NCBI RefSeq assembly: GCF_947499945.1
Contig: NZ_CANMQD010000001.1
Coordinates: forward strand, 434,001 to 498,000
From: an uncultured Sulfitobacter sp.
GTDB taxonomy: Bacteria; Pseudomonadota; Alphaproteobacteria; Rhodobacterales; Rhodobacteraceae
Direction of reading: 5' to 3'
DNA: 64,000 nucleotides
Below are positions 44,785-52,968 of this stretch, in pieces. A program made the translations under genes and the position numbers. Each line of letters starts with the position of its first letter. The stretch's first letter is position 1. Below the pieces are notes generated by a model. It saw nothing but the letters and a program-made list of their open reading frames with translations. It had not been told where the DNA came from and did not search any database.

Positions 44785-45821
44785 TTTGCCTGCTCCGCCA
44801 AAAATGCCGAATAGTTATCGGAGCGCACCAGAAATCCAGCCCCATAAAGCGGCGCAATACCTGACCAAACCTGTGCAGCCTCGGAATGCAGCGTTAGGTT
44901 TTTATGCGCTTGCAAGACCTCAAATCGCGCCTGATCCTCGCCATGGGCCAAATCACCGCTGACCGCACTGGCCGCATCGCGTGCAGCGATATTGCCTGCA
45001 AATTTATAATGGCGAATGACTGCGCTGAAGTCCGAAACCTTCACATTCTGCGAAAGATGCGGATGTGGTGCGGGCCTCACACCATCGCCATTAAAGATGA
45101 GCGGGTGCTTAGTCAGACAACAGACCTCGCCAAACACCTTGCCCCGCACGCCGCCAAACATGAACTTCAGCGCGTCCGTGCCCACCACATTATCTTGCAA
45201 CAACGCACTGAATTCGATCTGGTCAGAGTGGTAGTCAAAGCTCTGCACTGTGCTGATATCATATTGTACAAAAGCAGTGAGCGCTTGAGCAAAGGTCAGA
45301 TCCTTCACCGCCGCCAAAGGCGCACGCGGAAACATTTCCAACATCTGCGCCATCAGCGCCGTATCGCCGCGCTGCTCGAGATAGCGGATCAGCGCGGACA
45401 AGCCGTGGCTCTTGCGGCCTTCGAAATCAAACTGTTCGTCCATATCGACATAAAGACACCAGCGATCCACGCCGTATTTGGACGCTGGATAGCCACGCAT
45501 CAAGTCTTCATATTGTGCCAACGGCAACACCGCGCGGTCAATGACACAGCCCTGATGCTGCTTGATCAACGCAATTGTTTCATCAGTTGAACCATTGTCG
45601 ATAAAGGCGAAATACCGGATGCCCATCGCGCGGTAATAGTCAAAAAACGCGTCGAGATAGTAAGCGCCGTTGCGTACGAGCACAATGGCCAGCACCTCGC
45701 CCTGCGGCACGGTCAATCCCGCTCCATGCACATGCTCAAGAGCGGCTGCAAAACGTCGGCGGCGGGCTGCCTGCGCTAAACGGTTGCGAATTCGGGCGAA
45801 TAGAGAAGGGCGTTGTGTCAT
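44781..45821 (-). CDS. glycosyltransferase family 2-like protein (PF13704 type)
   Basis: A 346-residue protein with VLAIVLVRNGAYYLDAFFDYYRAMG and FAFIDNGSTDETI, then YVDMDEQFDFEG as acidic metal site and IRHYKFAG near the C-terminus, the pattern of the Glyco_tranf_2_4 group. The start is ATG 45821 with AAGGA 7 bases upstream; the frame is open further but the extra part has no similarity. It is coupled to the next GT2 gene by a 4-base overlap. Confidence 0.85.
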   Translation of the reverse strand: MTQRPSLFARIRNRLAQAARRRRFAAALEHVHGAGLTVPQGEVLAIVLVRNGAYYLDAFFDYYRAMGIRYFAFIDNGSTDETIALIKQHQGCVIDRAVLPLAQYEDLMRGYPASKYGVDRWCLYVDMDEQFDFEGRKSHGLSALIRYLEQRGDTALMAQMLEMFPRAPLAAVKDLTFAQALTAFVQYDISTVQSFDYHSDQIEFSALLQDNVVGTDALKFMFGGVRGKVFGEVCCLTKHPLIFNGDGVRPAPHPHLSQNVKVSDFSAVIRHYKFAGNIAARDAASAVSGDLAHGEDQARFEVLQAHKNLTLHSEAAQVWSGIAPLYGAGFLVRSDNYSAFLAEQAK

Positions 45822-46252
45822 AGCTCTTTCCTTACGCGAGCACTGCACGGCGGTCCACTCCTCGGCATGGGCGAGGTGCTCTTTCCAGAGCAGGTATGCA
45901 TTTGCGCCCGATATGACAAAGGATTGAGGCGGCAACCTATATTGGGATGCCCTAGGTTCAAAATGGGTAATCACTGCACGGCGTTGGGCCACTGCCGCCG
46001 CGATCCCCGCGCTGCTCCCAGCTCTTTCGTGCCACGGCTGCGAATACTGTCTGCTCGAACTCTTCCGTCATCCGCAATGTCTGGTCAAACTAGACATGTC
46101 TTCAGGCCTCAGAACGCCCCGCAAATCCCGTCAAATTTTGGCAACATCTGTCCTGGGCCCCCGTTCCAATGCGGCATAAGCAGCGCCCTGTTCCCAAACC
46201 ACAGTCTACGCGTTGGAGGTGCCAAACTGCGGGGTGCGCACGCCAATATACC
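45822..46252. other. intergenic region at the end of the exopolysaccharide locus
   Basis: About 430 bases between the last glycosyltransferase gene (start side) and the stop of the reductase-like gene. Only short frames without recognisable similarity are present. It should hold the promoter of the two-glycosyltransferase operon. Nothing else seen. Confidence 0.4.
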
Positions 46253-47005
46253 CTATAGCTTAAGCCGCACCTTGAGCCCCTCGAGACCGCTTTGCAGCGC
46301 ATCAGGTGCCCCCGCCTCTGCCATTCGCTGCTTAAGTGTCGCGTTCAATCCACCCTCGGTCGCCAGAGCATTCAAAAGCTGCTCAAAGTCTGCCCCCTGC
46401 GTCGACATTTGCCTCAAAAAACCTGCAAATACGCCCGCCACATAAGTCTCTGCCCCCTTAGGGTCGCCCGTTTGCTCGCCCAACCACTGCGCGCCCGTTT
46501 GCATCAGGGTCAGCAGTGGCGCAGATAGCGCAGAGGCCGCAAAATGTGCGTTCAACCCAGCTTCGGTCGGGACCGTGATGATTGTGTCACTCTCACCGAA
46601 TAAAGCGCGCAACGCGTCGCTGTCAGGGTGACACGGCAGCACAGACCGCCCCGTCGCAACCGAACTCAACGGAATGGTCAGCGCAATATCACTGACAGGT
46701 GCACAGAGTGTCGCAAGCTCTCCCAACGGCACATCGACCATGACAGAGATTACAGCCTGATTACCGCGCCACGGCAGCGCACCCAAAACACCCCGCGCAA
46801 CGCCAGCCATAAGGCACAGAAAAACGACATCCGACCCCGCCACCACATCCGCGTTGGACTTAACCTGCACATCTTTGAATTTGCCCGCCAGTTCTGCCGC
46901 CACTTCAGCGTTCCGCTCAGACACAATAAGATCATGTCCACGCCCAGACAGCCCTTCTACCATCGCGGCTGCAATCTCTCCCGTACCGATAAATCCAACC
47001 CGCAT
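46253..47005 (-). CDS. pyrroline-5-carboxylate-reductase-like NAD(P)-binding protein
   Basis: A 250-residue protein with Rossmann motif RVGFIGTGEIAAAM and the helical C-terminal domain of the ProC/F420-reductase-like superfamily (AETYVAGVFAGFLRQM). It differs from housekeeping ProC in its C-terminal part, so the substrate is unknown. The ATG at 47005 follows GAGGGAG. Directly upstream lies the 3' remnant of an aldehyde dehydrogenase gene, suggesting that the two once formed an operon. Confidence 0.75.
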   Translation of the reverse strand: MRVGFIGTGEIAAAMVEGLSGRGHDLIVSERNAEVAAELAGKFKDVQVKSNADVVAGSDVVFLCLMAGVARGVLGALPWRGNQAVISVMVDVPLGELATLCAPVSDIALTIPLSSVATGRSVLPCHPDSDALRALFGESDTIITVPTEAGLNAHFAASALSAPLLTLMQTGAQWLGEQTGDPKGAETYVAGVFAGFLRQMSTQGADFEQLLNALATEGGLNATLKQRMAEAGAPDALQSGLEGLKVRLKL

Positions 47006-47029
47006 CCGTACTCCCTCTTAGCTGCGTCA

Positions 47030-47190
47030 TCGCCTGGGCCCAGCCAGATGTTTTTGACCTGCGTATATTGATCATGAACAAGCAAACCGTTCTCGCGCCC
47101 TGAAAAGTTTGACTGCTTCCAGCCACCTAGGGCATCGAAACATCACCCCCAACATCGCTGTTTACCGTCACCGTCTTCGCCCGCAGCATT
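47030..47190 (-). pseudogene. aldehyde dehydrogenase remnant (C-terminal end, frameshifted)
   Basis: Two minus-strand frames read like the end of an NAD-dependent aldehyde dehydrogenase: LRAKTVTVNSDVGGDVSMP in one frame up to an amber codon, then LGGWKQSNFSGRENG and HDQYTQVKNIWL in the next frame. The family end reads like RAGTVxVN...PFGGYKQSGFGRE...YTExKTIW. The catalytic domain is missing upstream. The frame change between the two pieces shows decay. It precedes the reductase-like gene in the same direction. Confidence 0.7.
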
Positions 47191-47545
47191 CCCCCCGCAC
47201 AAGGCACGCTTGGCATTGGTCGTGAGCAGACGGGCGTTCGGCGCATAAACATTAAGAGTGTTGCCCCTTTATCTGTACCGCCGTCAACCCGCACGTCAGA
47301 CGTATCTGCAAAACAGCTGGAAATTTCGGCATAGTGTTTTCGTCTCGCGGCAAAATCTATACCTTCCGCTTTGCAAGCCGCAATATTCTCTACTGCCTAC
47401 CCCGCCGCAGGGTTCATGCTGGCAAACGTTTTGGCAGATGCAGCGGGGCGGTAGCCACTTTTGACAAACACCTGCGTCGAAAATCCCACCGCTACTGCCA
47501 ATGCATTGTATTATCGCCGTTTCAGCAGTCCATTCAGTTGGCCTA
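47191..47545. other. gene-poor region
   Basis: About 355 bases with no frame resembling a protein on either strand. It lies between the dehydrogenase remnant and a second decayed region. Nothing else recognised. Confidence 0.4.
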
Positions 47546-48520
47546 TTAAACGATTACTGGCACAGCGGTAATGAGCAGACGCTCGGTCGCCGATAAGGCA
47601 TAATTCTTGCCTGCAGAGCCACCAAAGATCACGCCATACTTCGCCGCTGCGATCATATCCTCGATCAGCGCATCAAGGGCATTCAGATTAGAGTGACCGT
47701 CGGACAACAACGTCGCTCCCGAGCACAAATACCCTCGAATTCGCAAAAATCGATATCATTGGCGTTTCACAAAATGGGCGATTTCGCCAAGGTGGACGCG
47801 AAAACGGGAAGGCATGATAAATCACGCATTTTGGTCGCAAGACAACGTCAAAGGTTTCTGCGCCTGCATCGGAGTCCCGCGCCTCAATTACAGCAAGCAT
47901 TGCGTCGTTTTGATCAACGGCGATTTCGGCCTCGGCATGGGCATCCAGAGCATAAAGGGTGTTAAAAATTCGGATATGCTCAAACAATGGCCGCGTAAAA
48001 CTGGGGCGCACACAGACATTGTCGACCCATGTCGCCGGTGAACGCATGAAACCGATTATTGATATGGAACTTGGTGGCGACATCGCTACTCTGCAACGCA
48101 TCACGAAAAATGGCCTGTGCCAACCTGCGTTCAGCAACTGATCGGGTCGTGTTTGGTTCGCGGCGAGATTGAAAACCGCGCCATAGACTATTGGCGCAGC
48201 ACGAAAGCGCCGCACAATAGGTGTGTTTCAGCTCTTCCACTCGCACACTGCGGTTGCGGGTGAGGTCTACAGTTTTCTCGCCACCAAGCCATTTCAGCGC
48301 CTCTTACAAAGGTTGTCATGGCATGCCGAACTCCTTGGACAGCCCGCTTCTTCAACGTCGGCATCAGGGACGTACACTTGCATCAAAATATGGATACGCA
48401 AGCTCTTCAACAGGGAGGTTTTACCATCGCCGCTTAAAAAGCACCGCCAGTCCCTTAAATCCCTATTTTTAAGCATTTGTAACAGAGCATAAAATTTAAA
48501 AATAACTAAATTGGTGGCTA
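47546..48520 (-). pseudogene. probable decayed gene(s) of unknown identity
   Basis: On the minus strand, short overlapping frames carry protein-like stretches that follow one another with frame changes: ERRLAQAIFRDALQSSDVA (about 48110-48050), ALDAHAEAEIAVDQNDAML and VIEARDSDAGAETFDVVL (about 47960-47830), then LNALDALIEDMIAAAKYG (about 47680-47620). No single frame spans them and none has a convincing start. I do not recognise the parent family. The region is more A+T rich than the flanks. Reading this as one frameshifted gene is an inference. Confidence 0.35.
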
Positions 48521-48527
48521 ACAAGTC

Positions 48528-49556
48528 TCAGGAAGACCGATCACTACGACCCTTGGGCGGTGTGGTCGCATTCGCACTCTCGCGCAGTTCAGGCGTGTAC
48601 ATTGTCTGCCGCGCACGCCCCTCATTCTTGGAGGCATAAAGCGCGATATCGGCGTCCTCCATAACAGTCTCGCGGGTCGCACTCTTGCTACTTTGTATCC
48701 AGACGGTACCGATACTTGCAGAAATTTCGCATAAGGCGTCGTTGAACGGGATCGGTACTTCAATCCGCTCGATGATCCGCCGCCCAACCCGTTCCAACAC
48801 ATCAATATCGTTGACCTGCGGCAAGATCACCGTAAATTCATCTCCACCGACACGTGCAACTGTATCGGTTCCGCGGGTTTCTTCGATCATCGCTGTTGCC
48901 ACCACTTGCAGCACATGATCGCCAGCGGCATGGCCAAGCGTGTCGTTGACCGCTTTGAAGTAATCCAGATCAATGTGCATTACCGCAAATGCCGCATCCG
49001 CCGCTAAAAGCTGCTCTAGCAGATGATCGAGTGCGCGACGGTTCTTCAATCCAGTAAGCGTGTCAGTATAGGCCTGTTCTTCAGCTGCATTTTTTGCCCC
49101 CTGCAAACGGAGGTTCAATTTACGCGATGCCTCCATCGCAGCTGACTTTGCTTCCACCAGATAGAGCATTTCGATCGCTAGGTCCGTCGCCGCAAAATCC
49201 GCGTTGGTCAGGGCATAGTCCCGCACCCCGTCCAATATCGATATTCCAAACGACAGATTCACAATCGCGTCCCCCTGCCCATCAGGGGCCAGCACCCCTT
49301 TCAGACGCGCAGGCGGTGTGCCTGACATTTCCAAATGCAGCTTGAGATGCCGCGCCGCCCAAAGCTGGGCCAGCGTGGTAATTCCGCGCGGGCGCATCAC
49401 GGTAAAAGCTTCCATAAATGGAAGGCCAACCAAGTCCATCTCTGGCCGCAGCTTTTGCGCGGTCGGACCTGCGTGGGTTATTATCCCCTCGGAATCCAAA
49501 ACCAGATGCATCGGGCACAATACATCGAGCACTTCCGGGCTTGTTGCCGCGCTCAT
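48528..49556 (-). CDS. diguanylate cyclase with H-NOX-associated N-terminal domain
   Basis: A 342-residue protein. The N-terminal part (about 1 to 110: LCPMHLVLDSEGIITHAGP ... FMEAFTVMRPRG) looks like the HNOBA/PAS-like domain that partners H-NOX proteins. A coiled coil (about 130 to 165) leads to a GGDEF domain (TDTLTGLKNRRAL, DLDYFKAVND, RVGGDEF). The product-inhibition site RxxD is present (RGTD before the GGDEF). It makes cyclic di-GMP. The ATG overlaps the H-NOX stop (ATGA), so the two proteins likely form a sensor-effector pair controlling surface growth. Confidence 0.9.
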   Translation of the reverse strand: MSAATSPEVLDVLCPMHLVLDSEGIITHAGPTAQKLRPEMDLVGLPFMEAFTVMRPRGITTLAQLWAARHLKLHLEMSGTPPARLKGVLAPDGQGDAIVNLSFGISILDGVRDYALTNADFAATDLAIEMLYLVEAKSAAMEASRKLNLRLQGAKNAAEEQAYTDTLTGLKNRRALDHLLEQLLAADAAFAVMHIDLDYFKAVNDTLGHAAGDHVLQVVATAMIEETRGTDTVARVGGDEFTVILPQVNDIDVLERVGRRIIERIEVPIPFNDALCEISASIGTVWIQSSKSATRETVMEDADIALYASKNEGRARQTMYTPELRESANATTPPKGRSDRSS

Positions 49557-50140
49557 GATGCACGCGCCCCAAGGTCAAACACGCGACCATCCGCGTAATC
49601 AGCGGCAACCATCTGGATGCGGACGATCTCGGTGCCGTCCGCTACCTCTTCCAGTTCCAACAGCGCAAGTACGCCATAGTCATCCGCCATGACCCGCAAA
49701 ACCCCCATCATCAAATGGCCGAACCCAGCAAGCGGACTGTCGCAAATCAGGCTAAAATTGCCATCCGCATGGCCGTGCAACTCGATCGATGGTAAATGCA
49801 GGTCCGACACCGCCATCTGAGCACGGTCAGGCAAGTCATCCAACGAATGCAGGAAATCCTCGAAGTTCACTCCACCGAAGCGCAACAAACGCCGCACCGC
49901 CTCAGTATTGGGGTGCGACACGAGGTAAGCGCCGATATCTTCCATAATTTCACCGCGCGGACGGCCAAGCACGCCCCCCATAGCATCAAGCACTGCAGGG
50001 GTGACACTATCATCGTAGGTTAACATCGCTTCAAATTCGGGAGGAGATACATTCGCCTTTGCCGCAACTCTCAACCACGCATCCTTGCCGTAGTTGTCGG
50101 TCATGTAATTTTGAAAACTGCGGTTAATAAGCCCGTGCAT
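49553..50140 (-). CDS. H-NOX (heme-NO-binding) family protein lacking the proximal His
   Basis: A 195-residue H-NOX-fold protein; MHGLINRSFQNYMTDNYG and the LDDL-centred helix match the family. In soluble guanylate cyclase and bacterial H-NOX the heme ligand is the His of a LDALHD-type motif; here the segment reads FLHSLDDLPDRA, with Pro104 at that place (His97 lies seven residues earlier). The YxSxR heme-propionate motif aligns with CDSPL, so Tyr and Arg are also missing. Heme binding is therefore doubtful. The start is ATG 50140. It is coupled to the GGDEF gene by a 4-base overlap, so a sensory role remains likely with another ligand or as a protein-interaction module. Confidence 0.82.
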   Translation of the reverse strand: MHGLINRSFQNYMTDNYGKDAWLRVAAKANVSPPEFEAMLTYDDSVTPAVLDAMGGVLGRPRGEIMEDIGAYLVSHPNTEAVRRLLRFGGVNFEDFLHSLDDLPDRAQMAVSDLHLPSIELHGHADGNFSLICDSPLAGFGHLMMGVLRVMADDYGVLALLELEEVADGTEIVRIQMVAADYADGRVFDLGARAS

Positions 50141-50225
50141 GGCCGCCTCTTGTTGCTGCTACCACACATTTATCGCGGGCAGATATTAACAAGCGGCTAA
50201 GAAAGGCCTCCACAGGGTAACGTGG

Positions 50226-51785
50226 TTAAAAATCTGTTGGCGCACCACCCTCGGATTTACGACGCTCAACAAAGGCGGCCAGCTCTTCTCGGATCGCCAC
50301 ATCCATTGGTGGCTCCTCAAAACTGTTAACGATGTCTTTATACATGTGATGTGCGCGTTCCTGCGTCCAGATGCCACCTGCGACCTCCCAGCCTTCAAAG
50401 TTCGTCCAATCGCTCAAAAATGGCTGATAAAAGGCTGTTGTATAGCGGTCTTGAGTATGTTGAATTCCAAAGAAATGACTGCCGTGACCTACCTCTTTTA
50501 TCGCATCAAAAGCGATCTCATCTGGACCAGTCGCGCAAATTTCGGGTGCCATATAGCGCTGGATTTGCTGCAAAATTTCGCAATCCATGATGAATTTCTC
50601 AGGGCTGGCGATTAGTCCCCCCTCCAGCCATCCCGCCGCATGATAGACCATGTTCGTGCCCGATTGCACCGCCGCCCAAAGCGAATTTGACGTCTCCCAC
50701 ATCGCCTGTCCGTCAGGCACGTTCGCCGCACAAACGCCCGAACTGCGCATAGGCAACCCGTAAAAGCGGCACATTTGCCCCGTCATCTGGGTCGCACGCA
50801 TATATTCAGGTGTGCCAAAGGCAGGTGCGCCCGTTTTCATATCTACATTGGAGGTAAAAGTACCAACGGCCACACTCGCCCCCGGCCGTACAATCTGGGC
50901 CAACACAATAGCAATCAGCGCTTCGGCGATAGACTGCGCCACGGCTCCCGCCATGGTCACAGGCGCCATCGCCCCCGCGAGGGTAAAGGGTGTCACCACC
51001 AAACCCTGATTGCGCTTCGCAACCCTGATCCAGCCGTCCAGCATCGGAATGTCATGCTTGAGCGGCGAGGTGGAGTTGATGTTTGTGTACATCTTGGGGC
51101 TGGCCTCAAATTCCTCATTCGTCCAACCGCCAGAGATGCGTACCATCTCCATCACATCCTCGACCCGTTCCTTGCCCAATGAATAGGCGTGCATGGCTTT
51201 GTCGGTCAGTGTCAGCTTGTCATAAAGCACATCAAGGTGGCGCACAGAAGCGTGGATATCCACAGGTTCAACAGGATAGCCGCCTGCGAAGTGGATACAG
51301 TTGAAATACTGCGTCAGCTTCAGCAGATCACGGCACTTCTCCCGCGTGCCGGCCACTTTGCCCCCCGTAGACATATCCCAATAACTGGGCGGCGATGAGA
51401 CGTTGCCAAATACCAGATTCTTGCCGCCAATCGTGATCTTGCGGTCAGGGTTGCGTGGGGTGATCGTAAACTCGGACGGGGCCATGGCGACATAATCCAT
51501 CACCATATCGCGCCCCATCCGCACATTATCGCCGTCTACAGTGCAACCCGCTTTGCGGAAGATCTCACGCGCCTCAATATTGTAAATCTCGATCCCGATC
51601 TCTTCAAGGATACGCATCGCGCCATTGTGGATCGCCTCGACGCCTTCAGGGCCAAGCGGCTCTGTGGGACGGTCAATATTCACCGGCGGGTTCCACGGCA
51701 TCTGCTCGATGATAGAAGTGCCGCGACGTGTTTTGGCACCGGCACGGCCACCTCCACGGGTTCTGCGTTTCGGCTCTTCTGTCAT
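50226..51785 (-). CDS. MttB-family (non-pyrrolysine) methylamine/betaine corrinoid methyltransferase
   Basis: A 519-residue protein of the trimethylamine methyltransferase family, moving a methyl group from a quaternary or tertiary amine to a corrinoid protein. Blocks seen: GVEAIHNGAMRILEEIGIEI, GNVSSPPSYWDMSTGG, NINSTSPLKHD and AAGWLEGGLIASPEK. The reading frame contains no internal TAG, so it is not the pyrrolysine enzyme; members of this branch act on glycine betaine, carnitine or similar substrates. The N-terminus is Arg-rich. The start is ATG 51785 after GAGGAG. No corrinoid protein or tetrahydrofolate methyltransferase is adjacent. It fits the methylated-amine theme of the window ends. 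Confidence 0.85.
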   Translation of the reverse strand: MTEEPKRRTRGGGRAGAKTRRGTSIIEQMPWNPPVNIDRPTEPLGPEGVEAIHNGAMRILEEIGIEIYNIEAREIFRKAGCTVDGDNVRMGRDMVMDYVAMAPSEFTITPRNPDRKITIGGKNLVFGNVSSPPSYWDMSTGGKVAGTREKCRDLLKLTQYFNCIHFAGGYPVEPVDIHASVRHLDVLYDKLTLTDKAMHAYSLGKERVEDVMEMVRISGGWTNEEFEASPKMYTNINSTSPLKHDIPMLDGWIRVAKRNQGLVVTPFTLAGAMAPVTMAGAVAQSIAEALIAIVLAQIVRPGASVAVGTFTSNVDMKTGAPAFGTPEYMRATQMTGQMCRFYGLPMRSSGVCAANVPDGQAMWETSNSLWAAVQSGTNMVYHAAGWLEGGLIASPEKFIMDCEILQQIQRYMAPEICATGPDEIAFDAIKEVGHGSHFFGIQHTQDRYTTAFYQPFLSDWTNFEGWEVAGGIWTQERAHHMYKDIVNSFEEPPMDVAIREELAAFVERRKSEGGAPTDF

Positions 51786-51874
51786 GGCTGTCTCCTCTGG
51801 CTTTGACGACCAGAAGGCCTTAGTCCCACATGCGCGGCCTATCCATCTGCGACGGATTTTGTCGTATTTGGATT

Positions 51875-52591
51875 TCAGGCGACGCCTTGCGCCGTAAGCC
51901 AAGCAGGAATTTCACCGATGTCACGCAGCACCACATCAGCCAGCGGCGCAAGAACCTCCTCGGGAGCCGTTCCTGTCAACACCCCAATCGTGCGCATCCC
52001 CGCCGCTTGTCCTGCACGCAGGTCATGGGTGCTGTCGCCGACCATTATGATTTGTTCGGGCGGCAGATCTACGGTTTTTGCAAAAGCCAACAGCTGTCCC
52101 GGCGCGGGCTTGCCGCCGTGGCCGCTGTCATAGCCAGCAATAAAGTCAAAGAGCGCGGTAACGCCTTCGGCCTCCAGATGAACCCGCGCGGGCGCTTCAC
52201 TATCGTTTGTGGCCACGCCAAGAGCCAGCCCCCGCGCACGCAGCCCCTTCAGCAGCGGCACCAGCGGCACAGCAGGTTGCTGCGGCGCAAGAGCCGCTTC
52301 CTCATTGATCATATTCAGAACCTGATCGCGCCCGAGGTCGGGCAGATACCGCGCCAATGCCTGCGCGATCTCACCTGCCGTGCCTGCAATCACAAGGCTG
52401 TTACTGGCGAATTTACCTGCGCCCAAATCAAACCCTATTGTCTCCCCCATCTGCACAGCACGGCTTTCATCGCCCCCTGCCGCACGGCGCAAAAACCGCT
52501 GCGCCCAAGCTTCCCACGTGGCTGAAAAATCAAAAAGCGTGCCGTCCTTGTCAAAGCACAACCCTTTAACCGGTAAGGTGCCACGGGTCAT
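51875..52591 (-). CDS. HAD-family hydrolase (phosphoglycolate-phosphatase-like)
   Basis: A 238-residue HAD phosphatase. Motif I is CFDKDGTLFDF with the nucleophile Asp, motif II is VATND, motif III Lys is in HGGKPAPGQ, motif IV is MVGDSTHDLRAG. The cap domain is helical (type C1). A phosphoglycolate phosphatase role is possible but other phosphosugars are equally likely. Its ATG overlaps the stop of the DUF3572 gene (ATGA). Confidence 0.88.
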   Translation of the reverse strand: MTRGTLPVKGLCFDKDGTLFDFSATWEAWAQRFLRRAAGGDESRAVQMGETIGFDLGAGKFASNSLVIAGTAGEIAQALARYLPDLGRDQVLNMINEEAALAPQQPAVPLVPLLKGLRARGLALGVATNDSEAPARVHLEAEGVTALFDFIAGYDSGHGGKPAPGQLLAFAKTVDLPPEQIIMVGDSTHDLRAGQAAGMRTIGVLTGTAPEEVLAPLADVVLRDIGEIPAWLTAQGVA

Positions 52592-52872
52592 GTCCAGTGC
52601 CTCTGCTCACCCCCCGGAAGAGCCATACGGGCCTCGGCCAAACGCTCATAGGGCATGGTCTGCGCATCGCAGCAGGCAATCACCCAAGCATCATCCATCA
52701 AGATAAAATCGAGCACCGACCCCAGAAATACAGGATCATTCACCGCGCCGCGCATGTCGTCCTGCGAGGCTCCTGTGGTTCCCAGAAAGACAGGCAACAA
52801 ATCCTCGTTACCCACCAACCATGTGAATACCCCAAGGGCGATGGTTTCGGCGGTATTTTGCGTAAGGCTCAC
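52588..52872 (-). CDS. DUF3572-family protein
   Basis: A 94-residue protein of a short alphaproteobacterial family: AETIALGVFTWLVGNEDLLPVFLGTTG near the start and SVLDFILMDDAWVIACC in the middle. It contains no known catalytic motif. It is coupled to the HAD gene by a 4-base overlap and divergent from the PleD-like gene; in many relatives it stands near pleD (from memory, unverified). Confidence 0.8.
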   Translation of the reverse strand: MSLTQNTAETIALGVFTWLVGNEDLLPVFLGTTGASQDDMRGAVNDPVFLGSVLDFILMDDAWVIACCDAQTMPYERLAEARMALPGGEQRHWT

Positions 52873-52968
52873 AGGCGGGCTCCATTTGGCTCAAAATCTC
52901 AACGCTTTGTTAATCATTTAATCAGAAAACTAAACCCAACAATAACGCGGATAGGGAAAGGATCGAAA

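Noticed and set aside
46102..46302. Minus-strand 66-codon frame after the reductase-like gene.
   Set aside because: No start support, no similarity, and it overlaps the reductase 3' end in another frame.
17894..48520. Mobile element with the tRNA as attachment site.
   Set aside because: No integrase or transposase, and no second copy of the tRNA 3' end was noticed at the far side. The island-like position is noted only as context.
50226..51785. Pyrrolysine-containing trimethylamine methyltransferase.
   Set aside because: The frame has no internal TAG codon, so it belongs to the non-pyrrolysine branch.
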